A stretch of DNA of 64,000 nt. It comes from Bradyrhizobium hereditatis (lineage in GTDB: Bacteria > Pseudomonadota > Alphaproteobacteria > Rhizobiales > Xanthobacteraceae). The notes beneath the pieces are model-generated. The model did no database searches. It was not told the DNA's origin and saw nothing but the letters and a program-made list of their open reading frames with translations. A program made the translations under genes and the position numbers. Of this stretch, positions 39,292 through 48,894 are shown one piece after another; the stretch's first letter is position 1, and each line of letters begins with the position of its first letter. The stretch spans positions 868,001-932,000 of the forward strand of contig NZ_JAGKJK010000001.1 in NCBI RefSeq assembly GCF_020329435.1, in the 5' to 3' direction.

Positions 39292-40380
39292 ATGAGAAAA
39301 CCCGTTCCTGCCATCCGCAGCGTCAAAGCGCGCGCGCTCGTCGTGCCGCTCAAGCGTCCCGTGAAGAACGCCTTTGGCGTGATCGATGTCGGCCCGCTGG
39401 TCCTGATCGACGTCGAGACCGATCAGGGCGTTACCGGGCACTCCTATATCTTCGCCTACACCCGCCTGACACTTAAGCCATTGGTGTATCTGCTCGAGGA
39501 TATCGGGCGCGAGCTCATCGGCCGGCCGGTCGCGCCCTCCGATCTGATGGCGGCGATGGACGCCAAATTCCGGCTGCTCGGCTGGCAGGGCCTGGTCGGT
39601 ATGGCGGTGTCGGGCCTCGACATGGCCTATTGGGATGCGCTCGGAAAGTTGGCGGGCAAACCGGTGGTTGAATTGCTCGGCGGTTCGCCGAAACCGATTC
39701 CCGCCTATGACAGCTATGGCGTGGTCGATCCGGTCACTGATGAACGCGCACTGCGCCATTCGCTCGAACAGGGGTTTCGCGGCATCAAGATCAAGGGCGG
39801 CGACGGCGATGCCGCCAACGACGAACGCGTGGTCAAGGGCGTGCGCGAACTGATCGGCCCCGATGTCGCGCTGATGATCGACTTCAACCAATCGCTCGAT
39901 CCCACGGAAGCCACGCGCCGCATCGCGCGCCTGGCGCCCTACGATCTGCACTGGATCGAAGAGCCGGTGCCGCAGGAAAATCTCGCCGGGCACGCCAAAG
40001 TGCGTGCGGCCTCGCCGACGCCGATCCAGGCCGGCGAGAACTGGTGGTTCCCGCGCGGCTTTGCGGAAGCGATCGCGGCGGGCGCCAGCGACTTCATCAT
40101 GCCCGACCTGATGAAGTGCGGCGGCGTGACTGGCTGGCAGGCTGTTGCCGCGCAAGCCGAGGCCGCCAACATTCCGATGTCGAGCCACCTCTTTGCGGAG
40201 GCCAGCGCCCACATGCTGGCGGTGACGCCCACTGTGCACTGGCTCGAATATCTCGACTTCGCCAGCATCATCCTCGCCCACCCTGCCAAGATCGTCGACG
40301 GCACGGTTACAGCGCGGGGACCCGGTCTTGGGCTGGAATGGAATGAGCCGGCAGTGGCGAAGTATCTGATCTTGTACTGA
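39292..40380 (+). CDS. mandelate racemase-type enolase-superfamily enzyme
   Basis: 362 residues. It has the mandelate racemase subgroup's catalytic set in register: KIK with Lys166 and Lys168, metal ligands Asp197, Glu223 and Glu249, the Asp272-His299 dyad, and Glu319 in HWLEYLD. The spacing is within two residues of the well-studied Pseudomonas enzyme (166, 195, 221, 247, 270, 297, 317), so true mandelate or a close aryl-hydroxy-acid racemase activity is plausible. Other acid-sugar dehydratases share the fold but seldom the full dyad plus HWLE block. It starts 23 bases after the copper-oxidase-fold gene. No other mandelate pathway gene is nearby. Confidence 0.82.
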   Translation: MRKPVPAIRSVKARALVVPLKRPVKNAFGVIDVGPLVLIDVETDQGVTGHSYIFAYTRLTLKPLVYLLEDIGRELIGRPVAPSDLMAAMDAKFRLLGWQGLVGMAVSGLDMAYWDALGKLAGKPVVELLGGSPKPIPAYDSYGVVDPVTDERALRHSLEQGFRGIKIKGGDGDAANDERVVKGVRELIGPDVALMIDFNQSLDPTEATRRIARLAPYDLHWIEEPVPQENLAGHAKVRAASPTPIQAGENWWFPRGFAEAIAAGASDFIMPDLMKCGGVTGWQAVAAQAEAANIPMSSHLFAEASAHMLAVTPTVHWLEYLDFASIILAHPAKIVDGTVTARGPGLGLEWNEPAVAKYLILY

Positions 40381-40386
40381 CGTAGC

Positions 40387-40472
40387 GCGTAGGATGGGTG
40401 GAGCGAAGCGATACCCATCATCTCTCCGCGTAGGGATTTGATGGGTTTCGCTGCGCTCTACCCATCCCACGC
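40387..40472. repeat. intergenic inverted repeat
   Basis: Two 34-base arms, 40387-40420 and 40439-40472, are reverse complements with four mismatches, around an 18-base centre. The core GATGGGT...ACCCATC and GAGCGAAGCG elements resemble palindromes repeated between genes in Bradyrhizobium and Rhodopseudomonas, as I recall. It lies between two convergent genes and could act as a bidirectional transcript end. Confidence 0.85.
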
Positions 40473-40474
40473 TC

Positions 40475-41974
40475 TCAATACTCAACCCCGAACTCGTCAA
40501 AGAGTCTTCTGAACACCGCGGGCAGCACTTCCGGCAGATCTTCCGCAATCAGCCCCGGCCCCGCTTCGCCGGCGGCCTCGCCATGCATCCAGACGGCAAT
40601 GCTGGTCGCTTCGAAGGCGGCGACGCCCTGCGCCAGCATCGCGGCGATCATCCCGGAGAGCACGTCGCCGGCACCGGCGGTGGCGAGCCAGGGCGGCGCG
40701 TTGGAGGCGATGGTCGCACGTCCATCCGGTGAGGCCACCACCGTATCCGGCCCCTTCAGCAGCACCACCGCACCGGCACGTTGGGCGGCGTCGCGCACCC
40801 GCTCCAGCTTGGAGCGACCGGGGTGCTTGTTGCTGATGTCGCTGAACAGGCGCGGAAACTCGCCCTCATGCGGGGTCAGTACGACCTGCGGGTCCTCGCT
40901 CGCCTTGATCGCCTCGAACAGCCGGTCCGGCGCCTCGGCGAAACTCGTCAGCGCGTCGGCATCGAGCACGAGGCCGCGCTTGGTGGATAGCGCGGTGTGA
41001 ACGAGATCGCGCGTGCGGTTGCTGATGCCGGCGCCCGGCCCGATCACGATGGAATTGAGCCGCCGGTCGTTCAACAACTCGGCGAATTCAACCACAGTAT
41101 CGAAGGGACGAACCATCACCGCCGTCAGCGCTGCGGCATTCACCGCCAGCGCCTCGCGCGGCGAGGCCACGGTCACGAGCCCCGCCCCTGCCCGTAGCGC
41201 CCCGCGCGCCGCAAGCCGCGCCGCGCCGGTTGATGTCGGCTCGCCGGACAGCACGACGGTATGACCGCGGGCATACTTATGGCCGTCGATCGCCGGTACG
41301 GGGAACGACTTCTGCCAGCTCTGCGGAACGTTCTCGAACGTCTGCGGCCGGATCTGCTCCAGCACCTGCCGATCGATGCCGATATCGGCGACGCGGACAC
41401 GGCCGCAATGTTTGCGACCGGGCATGAGCAGATGCGCCGGCTTGCGGCGGAAGAACGTCACGGTCTCCACCGCATTAATCGCAGCGCCCATCACCGCGCC
41501 CGTCGTGCCGTTGATCCCGCTCGGCAGGTCGACGGCAAGCACCGGCGCGCCATTGGCATTGATTGCTGCGATCATCTCGAGCGGATCGCCCTTGACGGGG
41601 CGATTGAGGCCTGCGCCGAACAGCGCGTCGATGATCAGCGCCGGCTTGCCGATCGCCTGCGGGTTGAACGGCAGCACCGGATATTTCCAGCCGCGTGCGG
41701 CAAGCGCGGCGTCGCCCTGCAGGCTGTCGCGCTCGCAGAGCAGGATGACCGACACCTCGCGGCCACGCGCCGCGAGTTCGGCGGCCGCCACAAAGCCGTC
41801 GCCGCCATTATTGCCGCGGCCCGCGACCACCACGATCGGCCCCTCCTCGACGAGGTCCATCGCGGCTTCGGCCACGGCCTGGCCCGCGCTCATCATCAGC
41901 GCAAAGCCGGGCGTGCCGGCGGCAATCGTCAGCCGGTCGGCCCGCTCCATCTCCGTCGTGGTCAAAACTTCCAT
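40475..41974 (-). CDS. nnr: bifunctional NAD(P)HX epimerase / dehydratase
   Basis: 499 residues. It repairs NADHX and NADPHX, hydrated forms of the cofactors. The N-terminal half is the epimerase (YjeF_N: EEGPIVVVAGRGNNGGDGFVAA near residue 55, and the LAVDLPSGINGTTG block), and the C-terminal half is the ADP-dependent dehydratase (carbohydrate-kinase-like: PHEGEFPRLF, VVLLKGPDTVVASPDG, TAGAGDVLSGMIAAML). ATG 41974 is preferred over an upstream ATG at 42013. It is divergent from glnB. Confidence 0.92.
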   Translation of the reverse strand: MEVLTTTEMERADRLTIAAGTPGFALMMSAGQAVAEAAMDLVEEGPIVVVAGRGNNGGDGFVAAAELAARGREVSVILLCERDSLQGDAALAARGWKYPVLPFNPQAIGKPALIIDALFGAGLNRPVKGDPLEMIAAINANGAPVLAVDLPSGINGTTGAVMGAAINAVETVTFFRRKPAHLLMPGRKHCGRVRVADIGIDRQVLEQIRPQTFENVPQSWQKSFPVPAIDGHKYARGHTVVLSGEPTSTGAARLAARGALRAGAGLVTVASPREALAVNAAALTAVMVRPFDTVVEFAELLNDRRLNSIVIGPGAGISNRTRDLVHTALSTKRGLVLDADALTSFAEAPDRLFEAIKASEDPQVVLTPHEGEFPRLFSDISNKHPGRSKLERVRDAAQRAGAVVLLKGPDTVVASPDGRATIASNAPPWLATAGAGDVLSGMIAAMLAQGVAAFEATSIAVWMHGEAAGEAGPGLIAEDLPEVLPAVFRRLFDEFGVEY

Positions 41975-42711
<737 letters not shown>

Positions 42712-42753
42712 GGGCGGTGGTATCCCGAATTTTGCGGCTAAAAAGCAAGAAAA

Positions 42754-42771
42754 GGGCTGCTGCGGCAGCCC
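42754..42771 (+). promoter_or_regulatory. hairpin between glnB and glnA
   Basis: GGGCTGC-TGCG-GCAGCCC, a perfect 7-bp stem, 42 bases after the glnB stop and 81 before glnA, without a T-run. It may protect or partly attenuate the transcript, which would help set different levels of PII and glutamine synthetase. Confidence 0.5.
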
Positions 42772-42851
42772 GATTTCGTTCGCGGCATCTTCTTACGATC
42801 GTCTGCGAAATGTCGCGTCCTGGAAATCGTCCGTAGCCAAAAGGGGTATTC

Positions 42852-44261
42852 ATGAAGACCGCTAAAGACGTCATGAAATCGATCAAGGACAACGACGTAA
42901 AATACGTCGACCTGCGCTTCACCGATCCGCGCGGCAAGTGGCAGCACGTGACCTTCGACGTCAGCATGATCGAAGAGGACACCTTCGCCGAAGGCCAGAT
43001 GTTCGACGGCTCCTCGATCGCCGGCTGGAAGGCGATCAATGAGTCCGACATGAACCTGATGCCCGATCCGGTCACCGCGACGATCGACCCGTTCTTCGCC
43101 GAAACCACCATGGTCATCATCTGCGACGTGCTCGAGCCAACCACCGGCGAGCCCTACAACCGCGATCCGCGCGGCATGGCCAAGAAGGCCGAGGCGATGG
43201 TCAAGTCGATGGGCGTTGGCGACACCGTGTACTTCGGCCCCGAAGCCGAGTTCTTCGTATTCGACGACGTGCGCTACCAGACCACGCCCTACAACACCGG
43301 CTTCAAGCTCGACTCCTCGGAGCTGCCGATCAATTCGGACACCGAATATGAGGGCGGCAATCTCGGCCACCGCATCCGCACCAAGGGCGGTTACTTCCCG
43401 GTGCCGCCGCAGGACTCGGTGCAGGACATGCGCTCGGAAATGCTCGGCGCCATGGCCAAGATGGGTGTGAAGGTCGAGAAGCATCACCATGAAGTGGCTT
43501 CCGCCCAGCACGAGCTCGGCATGAAGTTCGACACGCTGACGCTGATGGCCGACCAGATGCAGATCTACAAATACTGCATCCACCAGGTCGCGCACATCTA
43601 CGGCAAGACCGCCACCTTCATGCCGAAGCCGGTCTATGGCGACAACGGCTCGGGCATGCACTGCCACCAGTCGATCTGGAAGGACGGCAAGCCGGTGTTC
43701 GCCGGCAACAAATACGCCGACCTCTCGGAAACCTGCCTCCACTACATCGGCGGCATCATCAAACACGCCAAGGCGATCAACGCCTTCACCAACCCGTCGA
43801 CCAACTCCTACAAGCGCCTGGTCCCGGGCTATGAAGCGCCCGTGCTGCTCGCCTACTCCGCGCGCAACCGCTCGGCCTCCTGCCGCATCCCCTACACGGC
43901 AAACCCGAAGGCCAAGCGCGTCGAAGTCCGCTTCCCCGACCCGATGGCCAATCCCTATCTCGGCTTCGCCGCGATGCTGATGGCCGGCCTCGACGGCATC
44001 AAGAACAAGATCGATCCGGGCCCGGCGATGGACAAGGATCTCTACGACCTGCCGAAGGAAGAGCTGAAGCAGATCCCGACCGTGTGCGGCTCGCTTCGCG
44101 AGGCGCTGGAAAATCTCGACAAGGACCGCGCGTTCCTCAAGAACGGCGGCGTGTTCGACGACGACTTCATCGACAGCTTCATCGAATTGAAGATGACCGA
44201 AGTCGAGCGTTTCGAGATGACCCCGCACCCGGTCGAGTTCGAGATGTACTACTCGCAGTGA
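42852..44261 (+). CDS. glnA: glutamine synthetase type I
   Basis: Dodecameric enzyme making glutamine from glutamate, ammonia and ATP, 469 residues. Active-site blocks include [24 protein letters not shown], the [14 protein letters not shown] block (here [13 protein letters not shown]), [17 protein letters not shown], and the adenylylation loop [10 protein letters not shown] with Tyr398. The length and adenylylation Tyr mark the GSI-beta type, regulated by GlnE. It is 140 bases after glnB. A decayed copy of its last 60 or so codons and its terminator lies at 47922-48100. Confidence 0.97.
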   Translation: MKTAKDVMKSIKDNDVKYVDLRFTDPRGKWQHVTFDVSMIEEDTFAEGQMFDGSSIAGWKAINESDMNLMPDPVTATIDPFFAETTMVIICDVLEPTTGEPYNRDPRGMAKKAEAMVKSMGVGDTVYFGPEAEFFVFDDVRYQTTPYNTGFKLDSSELPINSDTEYEGGNLGHRIRTKGGYFPVPPQDSVQDMRSEMLGAMAKMGVKVEKHHHEVASAQHELGMKFDTLTLMADQMQIYKYCIHQVAHIYGKTATFMPKPVYGDNGSGMHCHQSIWKDGKPVFAGNKYADLSETCLHYIGGIIKHAKAINAFTNPSTNSYKRLVPGYEAPVLLAYSARNRSASCRIPYTANPKAKRVEVRFPDPMANPYLGFAAMLMAGLDGIKNKIDPGPAMDKDLYDLPKEELKQIPTVCGSLREALENLDKDRAFLKNGGVFDDDFIDSFIELKMTEVERFEMTPHPVEFEMYYSQ

Positions 44262-44305
44262 TCCCGCGCGGCGCTCGGCCGCCGGTATCACCGTCCAACA
44301 ACGCG

Positions 44306-44337
44306 AAAGGCGCTCCGTTTGGGGCGCCTTTTGTTTT
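44306..44337 (+). terminator. glnA intrinsic terminator
   Basis: Stem of about 10-11 bp (44306-44316 with 44321-44331, loop GTTT; GCGCTCC pairs with GGGGCGC using one G-U) followed by TTG and five T. Similar modules recur downstream, decayed at about 48069-48100 and intact at 48774-48806. Confidence 0.88.
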
Positions 44338-44471
44338 TGCAGTCCGTCTGGCGCCGAGATCGCCGCTAAAGTAACATTCCACCGCACCGCTCGACGGGGA
44401 CCAATTGGTCGCACTGGATATGCGGCCGTTTTCACGGAGTCCACGACCGGGCTGCCTCTGAGGGTCAGCTG

Positions 44472-45059
44472 ATGGCCACTGCAACGACCAGCGTCTCCTC
44501 GCCGCCAAGGCCGACGCCCCCCCGGGGCTATTTGGCCGTTATCCGCACCATCGACAAGTTCACGGATTGGAGCGGCCACCTCTTCGTGCTCCTCATCATT
44601 CCCCTGGTGTTCGCCAACGTTTACGAGGTTTTCGCCCGCTACTTCCTGAGGAGCCCCACTGTCTGGGCGCTCGACGTGACGACGATGTCGTACGCGGCGC
44701 TCTTCATGCTGGGATCGACGCTGGCGCTTCTCAAGGGCGCTCACGTGCGCACCGACATGCTGTGGGAAGGATTCTCGGACCGAACCAAAGGCATGATCGA
44801 CAGCCTCGCATTCATCCTGTTCTTCCTGCCGACGATGGCAGTGCTGTTCTACATCTCGATCGATGACTTCCTTTACTCGATCTCGATCGACGAGCGCTCG
44901 AGCTCCGGAGCCTGGACGCCGATATTGTGGCCGCTGCGCGGGGTTATTCCACTCACCGCCTTCATGCTGTCCCTGCAGGGCATCTCGGAGCTCATGAAGA
45001 GCCTGTGGGCATGGCGCACCGGTCAGTTCCTGACCAGGCACGAGAAGATCGAGGTCTGA
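44472..45059 (+). CDS. TRAP transporter small permease (DctQ family)
   Basis: 195 residues, four predicted transmembrane helices (about 35-55, 70-92, 108-130, 150-172). Characteristic is NVYEVFARYFLRSPTVWALDVTTMSYAALFMLGSTLALLKGAHVRTDM (in pieces: VFARYFLRSPTVWALD, then GAHVRTDMLW), the DctQ signature. It joins DctM to form the sodium-coupled permease for an organic acid. It begins 210 bases after glnA, behind the glnA terminator, and ends 3 bases before the large permease. Confidence 0.92.
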   Translation: MATATTSVSSPPRPTPPRGYLAVIRTIDKFTDWSGHLFVLLIIPLVFANVYEVFARYFLRSPTVWALDVTTMSYAALFMLGSTLALLKGAHVRTDMLWEGFSDRTKGMIDSLAFILFFLPTMAVLFYISIDDFLYSISIDERSSSGAWTPILWPLRGVIPLTAFMLSLQGISELMKSLWAWRTGQFLTRHEKIEV

Positions 45060-45062
45060 AAC

Positions 45063-46598
45063 ATGAGCCATTCCGAGCTCCTCGGCCTCATCATGCTCCT
45101 CTGCATGGTCGCCGTCATCTTCATCGGATTCCCGATCTCCTTCACGCTGCTGTTTCTCGCGATCATCTTCGGCGGCTTCGGACTGGGCTGGGAGCAGACC
45201 TTCAACCTGAGCTACCTGCAGATCTGGGGCACGATGAAGGATGAGATCTTTCCGGCCGTGCCGCTGTTCATCTTCATGGGCTACATGACCGAACAGGCCG
45301 GATTGATGGAGCGCCTGTTCGGCGCGATGCGCAGCCTGCTAGCACCGGTACGCGGCTCGCTCTATCTGGCGGTGATCCTGACTGCGACGATCTTCGCCAT
45401 GGCGACAGGCATCGTCGGCGCGGCAGTCACGGTGCTCGGCATCATGGCGGCGCCGATGATGATCAAGACCGGCTACGACCCCCGGCTGTCCGCGGGGGCC
45501 ATCGCTGCCGGTGGCACGCTCGGAATTCTCGTTCCGCCAAGCGTCATGCTGGTTGTTATGGGTCCGGTCATGGGCGTTCCCGTCAACCTGCTCTACTCGG
45601 CGGCGTTCGGCCCGGGCTTCCTGCTCGCCGGCTGCTACATCGCCTACACGCTGACCCGAAGCTTCCTGAACCCCAAGCTCGGCCCGGCCATGACGATGGA
45701 GGAGCGCGAGGCGGCCTACAAGGAGATGACCACCGAGAAAGTGGGGATACCGGTACTGGTCCTGGCGCTGCTCTGTCTGGTGACGCTCGTCTATCTGCTG
45801 GCCGACCTGCTGCTTGGAGTTGCCCGCGCCCCCTCTCTCCCGGTGACGATTGGCCGGATCGACGTGTCAGTTGCTGCGCTGGTACCGGCACTGCTCGCAG
45901 CGTGGGCCTATGTCCGCGACGCCTATTTCCGCGCCGTCGTGCTGGGCATCGCACCGCTGAGCGCACTGATCGGCTTTACGCTTGGCACCATTGTCGGCGG
46001 GCTGGCAACGCCGACTGAGGCCGCCTCCTGCGGGGCCTTCGGCGCCGCCATCCTGGCGCTCGTGTACCGCCGGCTCAACGTGCGCTCGCTCACGAACGCA
46101 GGCATTGGCACGATGGTGACCTCGGCCATGGTGCTGTTCCTGGCAGTGGCCTCAACCGTATTCGGCGCGGTCTTCACGAAGCTCGGCTCGGCAAATCTGA
46201 TCACCGATTTCCTGCTCGCGATTCCGCTAAGTGACTGGTGGAAGCTCGCCCTTATCATGGCAATCTTCTTCGTGCTCGGATGGCCATTCGAATGGCCCGT
46301 GATCATCCTGGTGTTCCTGCCGATCGCCCTGCCAGTGGTCGAAAAGCTCCAGCTCGGTCTGGGTAAGCTCGACCTCTTGATCTGGTTCGGCGCGCTCACT
46401 GCCGTCAATATGCAGACCGCTTATCTCAGTCCGCCCGTCGCAATGTCAGCTTATTATCTGCGCAACGTCGTGCCGAATTGGAGTCTCGCCACGATCTACA
46501 AGGGCATGGCCGACTACATGGTGATCCAGGTCTTCGCCCTCATCCTGCTGTTGATATGGCCGCAAATCGCGCTATGGCTGCCGCATATGGTGCGGTAG
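45063..46598 (+). CDS. TRAP transporter large permease (DctM family)
   Basis: 511 residues, about 12-14 helices. The blocks VPLFIFMGYMTEQAGLMERLF, FAMATGIVGAAVTVLGIMA and LGILVPPSVMLVVMG are typical of DctM; the last is a substrate/sodium-site hairpin. The protein is about 80 residues longer than common DctM (about 430): the extra lies near residues 220-300 and contains two added hydrophobic stretches, as in the subfamily grouped with mannitol/chloroaromatic-type permeases. The substrate is unknown. It overlaps nothing and converges on the binding-protein gene. Confidence 0.92.
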   Translation: MSHSELLGLIMLLCMVAVIFIGFPISFTLLFLAIIFGGFGLGWEQTFNLSYLQIWGTMKDEIFPAVPLFIFMGYMTEQAGLMERLFGAMRSLLAPVRGSLYLAVILTATIFAMATGIVGAAVTVLGIMAAPMMIKTGYDPRLSAGAIAAGGTLGILVPPSVMLVVMGPVMGVPVNLLYSAAFGPGFLLAGCYIAYTLTRSFLNPKLGPAMTMEEREAAYKEMTTEKVGIPVLVLALLCLVTLVYLLADLLLGVARAPSLPVTIGRIDVSVAALVPALLAAWAYVRDAYFRAVVLGIAPLSALIGFTLGTIVGGLATPTEAASCGAFGAAILALVYRRLNVRSLTNAGIGTMVTSAMVLFLAVASTVFGAVFTKLGSANLITDFLLAIPLSDWWKLALIMAIFFVLGWPFEWPVIILVFLPIALPVVEKLQLGLGKLDLLIWFGALTAVNMQTAYLSPPVAMSAYYLRNVVPNWSLATIYKGMADYMVIQVFALILLLIWPQIALWLPHMVR

Positions 46599-46601
46599 CA
46601 A

Positions 46602-46627
46602 GAAGGGCGGCGCTGCCGCCGCCCTTC
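46602..46627. terminator. bidirectional hairpin between convergent TRAP genes
   Basis: A perfect 11-bp stem, GAAGGGCGGCG (46602-46612) with CGCCGCCCTTC (46617-46627), loop CTGC. There is no T-run on either side, but its place 3 bases after the permease stop and 20 bases after the binding-protein stop suggests it ends both transcripts. Confidence 0.6.
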
Positions 46628-46647
46628 GATATGATGCTCCCCTGGTG

Positions 46648-47763
46648 CTATTTGCCCTCCTTCGGCGGCCAGTAGTAGTCCGCCTGAAAAGCGTAGGGCG
46701 GGAACATGAAGCGCTTGGCCGGCACCACCTTGGCGGCATAGGCCTTCTGCGAGTCGTACACCTTCTTGAAGAAGGGATTCTTGGCCGACTCGGCGGCCGC
46801 GAATTCATCCCAGGTCTTGAGGAAAGCCTGGTTCACCTCCGGCGGCGTGGTCAACAGCTTCACGCCGTGCTTCTCCGCAAATTCGGCAATCGCATCCGCG
46901 TTCTGGCGCTGGTAGCTCGCCCACCAGCGCAGGAACGTCTCCGAAACCGCCGACTTGATGGCCTCCTTGTTCTGGGCCGGCAGGCTGTCCCATACTTCCT
47001 TGTTGAAGGCGATCTCGGCCACAGATGCGCTCTCGTGCATGCCGGGCGTGTAGTGGTACTTCCACACGGTGTGCAGCCCGAGCCGCTGATCCTCGACGCC
47101 GCCGACCCACTCGGCACAGTCGATGGTGCCGCGTTCGGCCGCAGGCAGGATCTCACCGCCCGGCATGTTGACCACGGCCATGCCCATCTTGGAGTAGAGC
47201 TCGGCGACGATGCCGGTCTGTCGGCACTTCATGCCCCGGAAGTCGTTGAGGTCCTTGATCGGACGCTTGAACCAGCCGAGCGCCTGCGGGCTCGGCGGCA
47301 TACTGGGAAAGGCGACCAGGTTGAGCTTGAGCTCCTTCTGGTAGAACTCGTTCCACAGATCGAGGCCGCCGCCCTCGTAAACCCAGCCGATGAAATCGAC
47401 GGGATCCATGCCGGCGATGCCCGCGGGGGTATTGGCGAACAGGGTCGCAGCCTTGTTCTTGCCGAACCACCAGTAGGAGATGCCCCAGGCGCCATCGATG
47501 ACCTTCTTGTGCGCTGCATCGAGAATCTCGAACGGCGGGACGATCGCGCCGCCTGGCAGGGCCTCGATCTTGAGCTGGCCCGCCGTCAACTTGTCCACCC
47601 GGTCAGCGAAAAACTTCAAGGCATCCTGCGCCGTGGACGACGGGGGCACTGCCGATTGGATCTTCAGCGTTCGGGCCTGCTGCGCGTGCGCCGTGACGGC
47701 TGGCGCCAATGTGGCAGAGACTGCAGCGACCAGAGCCATCGCCGTAAGCGAACTGATTTTCAT
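46648..47763 (-). CDS. TRAP transporter substrate-binding protein (DctP family)
   Basis: 371 residues with a Sec signal peptide (about 1-28, ending AVTAHAQQ); a periplasmic binding protein. The conserved Arg of the carboxylate site should be in DLNDFRGMKCRQTG, and AAERGTIDCAEWVGG is the usual hinge block. The gene faces the permeases (convergent), so it has its own promoter, although the three proteins make one transporter. DctP proteins of this type bind organic acids such as keto or aromatic acids; the ligand cannot be predicted here. Confidence 0.92.
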   Translation of the reverse strand: MKISSLTAMALVAAVSATLAPAVTAHAQQARTLKIQSAVPPSSTAQDALKFFADRVDKLTAGQLKIEALPGGAIVPPFEILDAAHKKVIDGAWGISYWWFGKNKAATLFANTPAGIAGMDPVDFIGWVYEGGGLDLWNEFYQKELKLNLVAFPSMPPSPQALGWFKRPIKDLNDFRGMKCRQTGIVAELYSKMGMAVVNMPGGEILPAAERGTIDCAEWVGGVEDQRLGLHTVWKYHYTPGMHESASVAEIAFNKEVWDSLPAQNKEAIKSAVSETFLRWWASYQRQNADAIAEFAEKHGVKLLTTPPEVNQAFLKTWDEFAAAESAKNPFFKKVYDSQKAYAAKVVPAKRFMFPPYAFQADYYWPPKEGK

Positions 47764-47921
47764 TGTTTAGCTCCTCCCTAGCGTTAGGTATCTACCTCCC
47801 TCTAACAGCGTGCAGGCGAGCCCAACGGCGTCGCCGGCGAACAATCCTAGCGCAGATGGATGGGCTTGGCTGCACTGAATGCGCTCCAACACTCCGACGA
47901 TCACGACATTGAGCCGACGAC

Positions 47922-48100
47922 CAGCTTGCGCGAGGCGCTGCAAAACCTCGACAAGGACCAGCACGCGTTCGTCACAGCACGGCGGCGTGTTCGACGACGA
48001 CTTCGAGCTGAAGATGACCGAAGTCGGGCGCGCGGCGCTCGGCCGCCGGTATCACCGTCCCACAATGCGAAAGACGCTCCGTTTGGGGCACTTCTTGGTT
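47922..48100 (+). pseudogene. decayed copy of the glnA 3' end and terminator
   Basis: The stretch aligns with 44091-44331. Shared blocks are GCGAGGCGCTG, CTCGACAAGGACC, GGCGGCGTGTTCGACGACGA, AAGATGACCGAAGTCG, CGGCGCTCGGCCGCCGGTAT, and the terminator core CGCTCCGTTTGGGGC. Differences are a few substitutions, two small insertions that break the frame, a 15-base deletion after GACGACTTC, and loss of the last 17 or so codons. The terminator stem has point changes that would weaken it. It cannot encode a working enzyme. Confidence 0.85.
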
Positions 48101-48180
48101 TTCGAGACTTGGAACGGGAACATCGCAATGCCGCTGCGCGTTGTGGGGGTCCACCAGACCGCGTCGACGGAGGGACGTTC

Positions 48181-48714
48181 ATGAAAGCAACCCTGAATAG
48201 AATAACGTTGAATAGTCTCGCAACTACATGCATTGCCCTGACGCTCGGCCTAGCCGCGGCCCCGGCCACGGCTCAGGACACCGGGCGGACGAGGGTCGGC
48301 ACGCTCACCTGCAACATCGCGCCCGGTGTAGGCCTTGTTGTCGGGGGACAGCGGCAACTGAGCTGCATCTATGCGTCAACGAGAGGCAGGGCGCGCGAGG
48401 CTTATGAGGGCACTGTCAGCACGCTTGGCCTCGACATCGGTGCCACGACCGGCGGCCAGCTGGCCTGGGCGGTCTTTGCGCCCGGCAGGCTGCCCCGGGC
48501 GGCATTGGCCGGAACCTATACGGGTGCGACAGCCGGCGGCACCGTCGGCGCCGGAGCAAGTGCCAACGTCCTGGTTGGAGGGCCGGACCGCAGGATCATC
48601 ATGCAGCCGGCAGCCGTGCAGGCGCAGACGGGCGTGAATATTGCCGCAGGCGTATCCACGATGGAGCTGCGGCCGGCAGCGGCTGCGCCCGCACGTCGCG
48701 CGCCGCCCCAGTGA
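48181..48714 (+). CDS. DUF992 family secreted protein
   Basis: 177 residues with a signal peptide (about 1-32, ending APATAQD). The mature part has the DUF992 pattern: VGTLTCNIAPGVGLVVGG, then LSCIYAS with the second Cys, EAYEGTVSTLGLDIGATTGGQLAWAVFAP, and a glycine-rich repeat. The two cysteines may form a disulfide. Function unknown; periplasmic. ATG 48181 follows GGAGG. The tail is Ala/Pro rich. A strong glnA-like terminator lies 60 bases on. Confidence 0.88.
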   Translation: MKATLNRITLNSLATTCIALTLGLAAAPATAQDTGRTRVGTLTCNIAPGVGLVVGGQRQLSCIYASTRGRAREAYEGTVSTLGLDIGATTGGQLAWAVFAPGRLPRAALAGTYTGATAGGTVGAGASANVLVGGPDRRIIMQPAAVQAQTGVNIAAGVSTMELRPAAAAPARRAPPQ

Positions 48715-48773
48715 TGACGTTATCGCTGGTGAACTAGTCGGCGGCTTGCCGCCGGGATCATCGCCGCGATGCG

Positions 48774-48806
48774 AAAGGCGCCTCCATTCAGGCGCCTTTT
48801 GTTTTT
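48774..48806 (+). terminator. intrinsic terminator resembling that of glnA
   Basis: Perfect 10-bp stem AAAGGCGCCT / AGGCGCCTTT (48774-48783 with 48790-48799) followed by TG and five T. The sequences before (GCCGCCGGGATCATCG) and after (TTTTGTTTTTGCAG) match those around the glnA terminator, so it looks like a third copy of that module. Confidence 0.88.
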
Positions 48807-48894
48807 GCAGCCGTAAAATTGGCTACTCAGTGATTTGCTTTTCTTTCCCTGCAAGCACAATTTCATGCTGAAGCTGCGGCAAACTGGCACGACG

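Noticed and set aside
42738..45071. A 777-codon minus-strand frame
   Set aside because: It is antisense to glnA and the TRAP small permease, with the same low-complexity composition and no family match.
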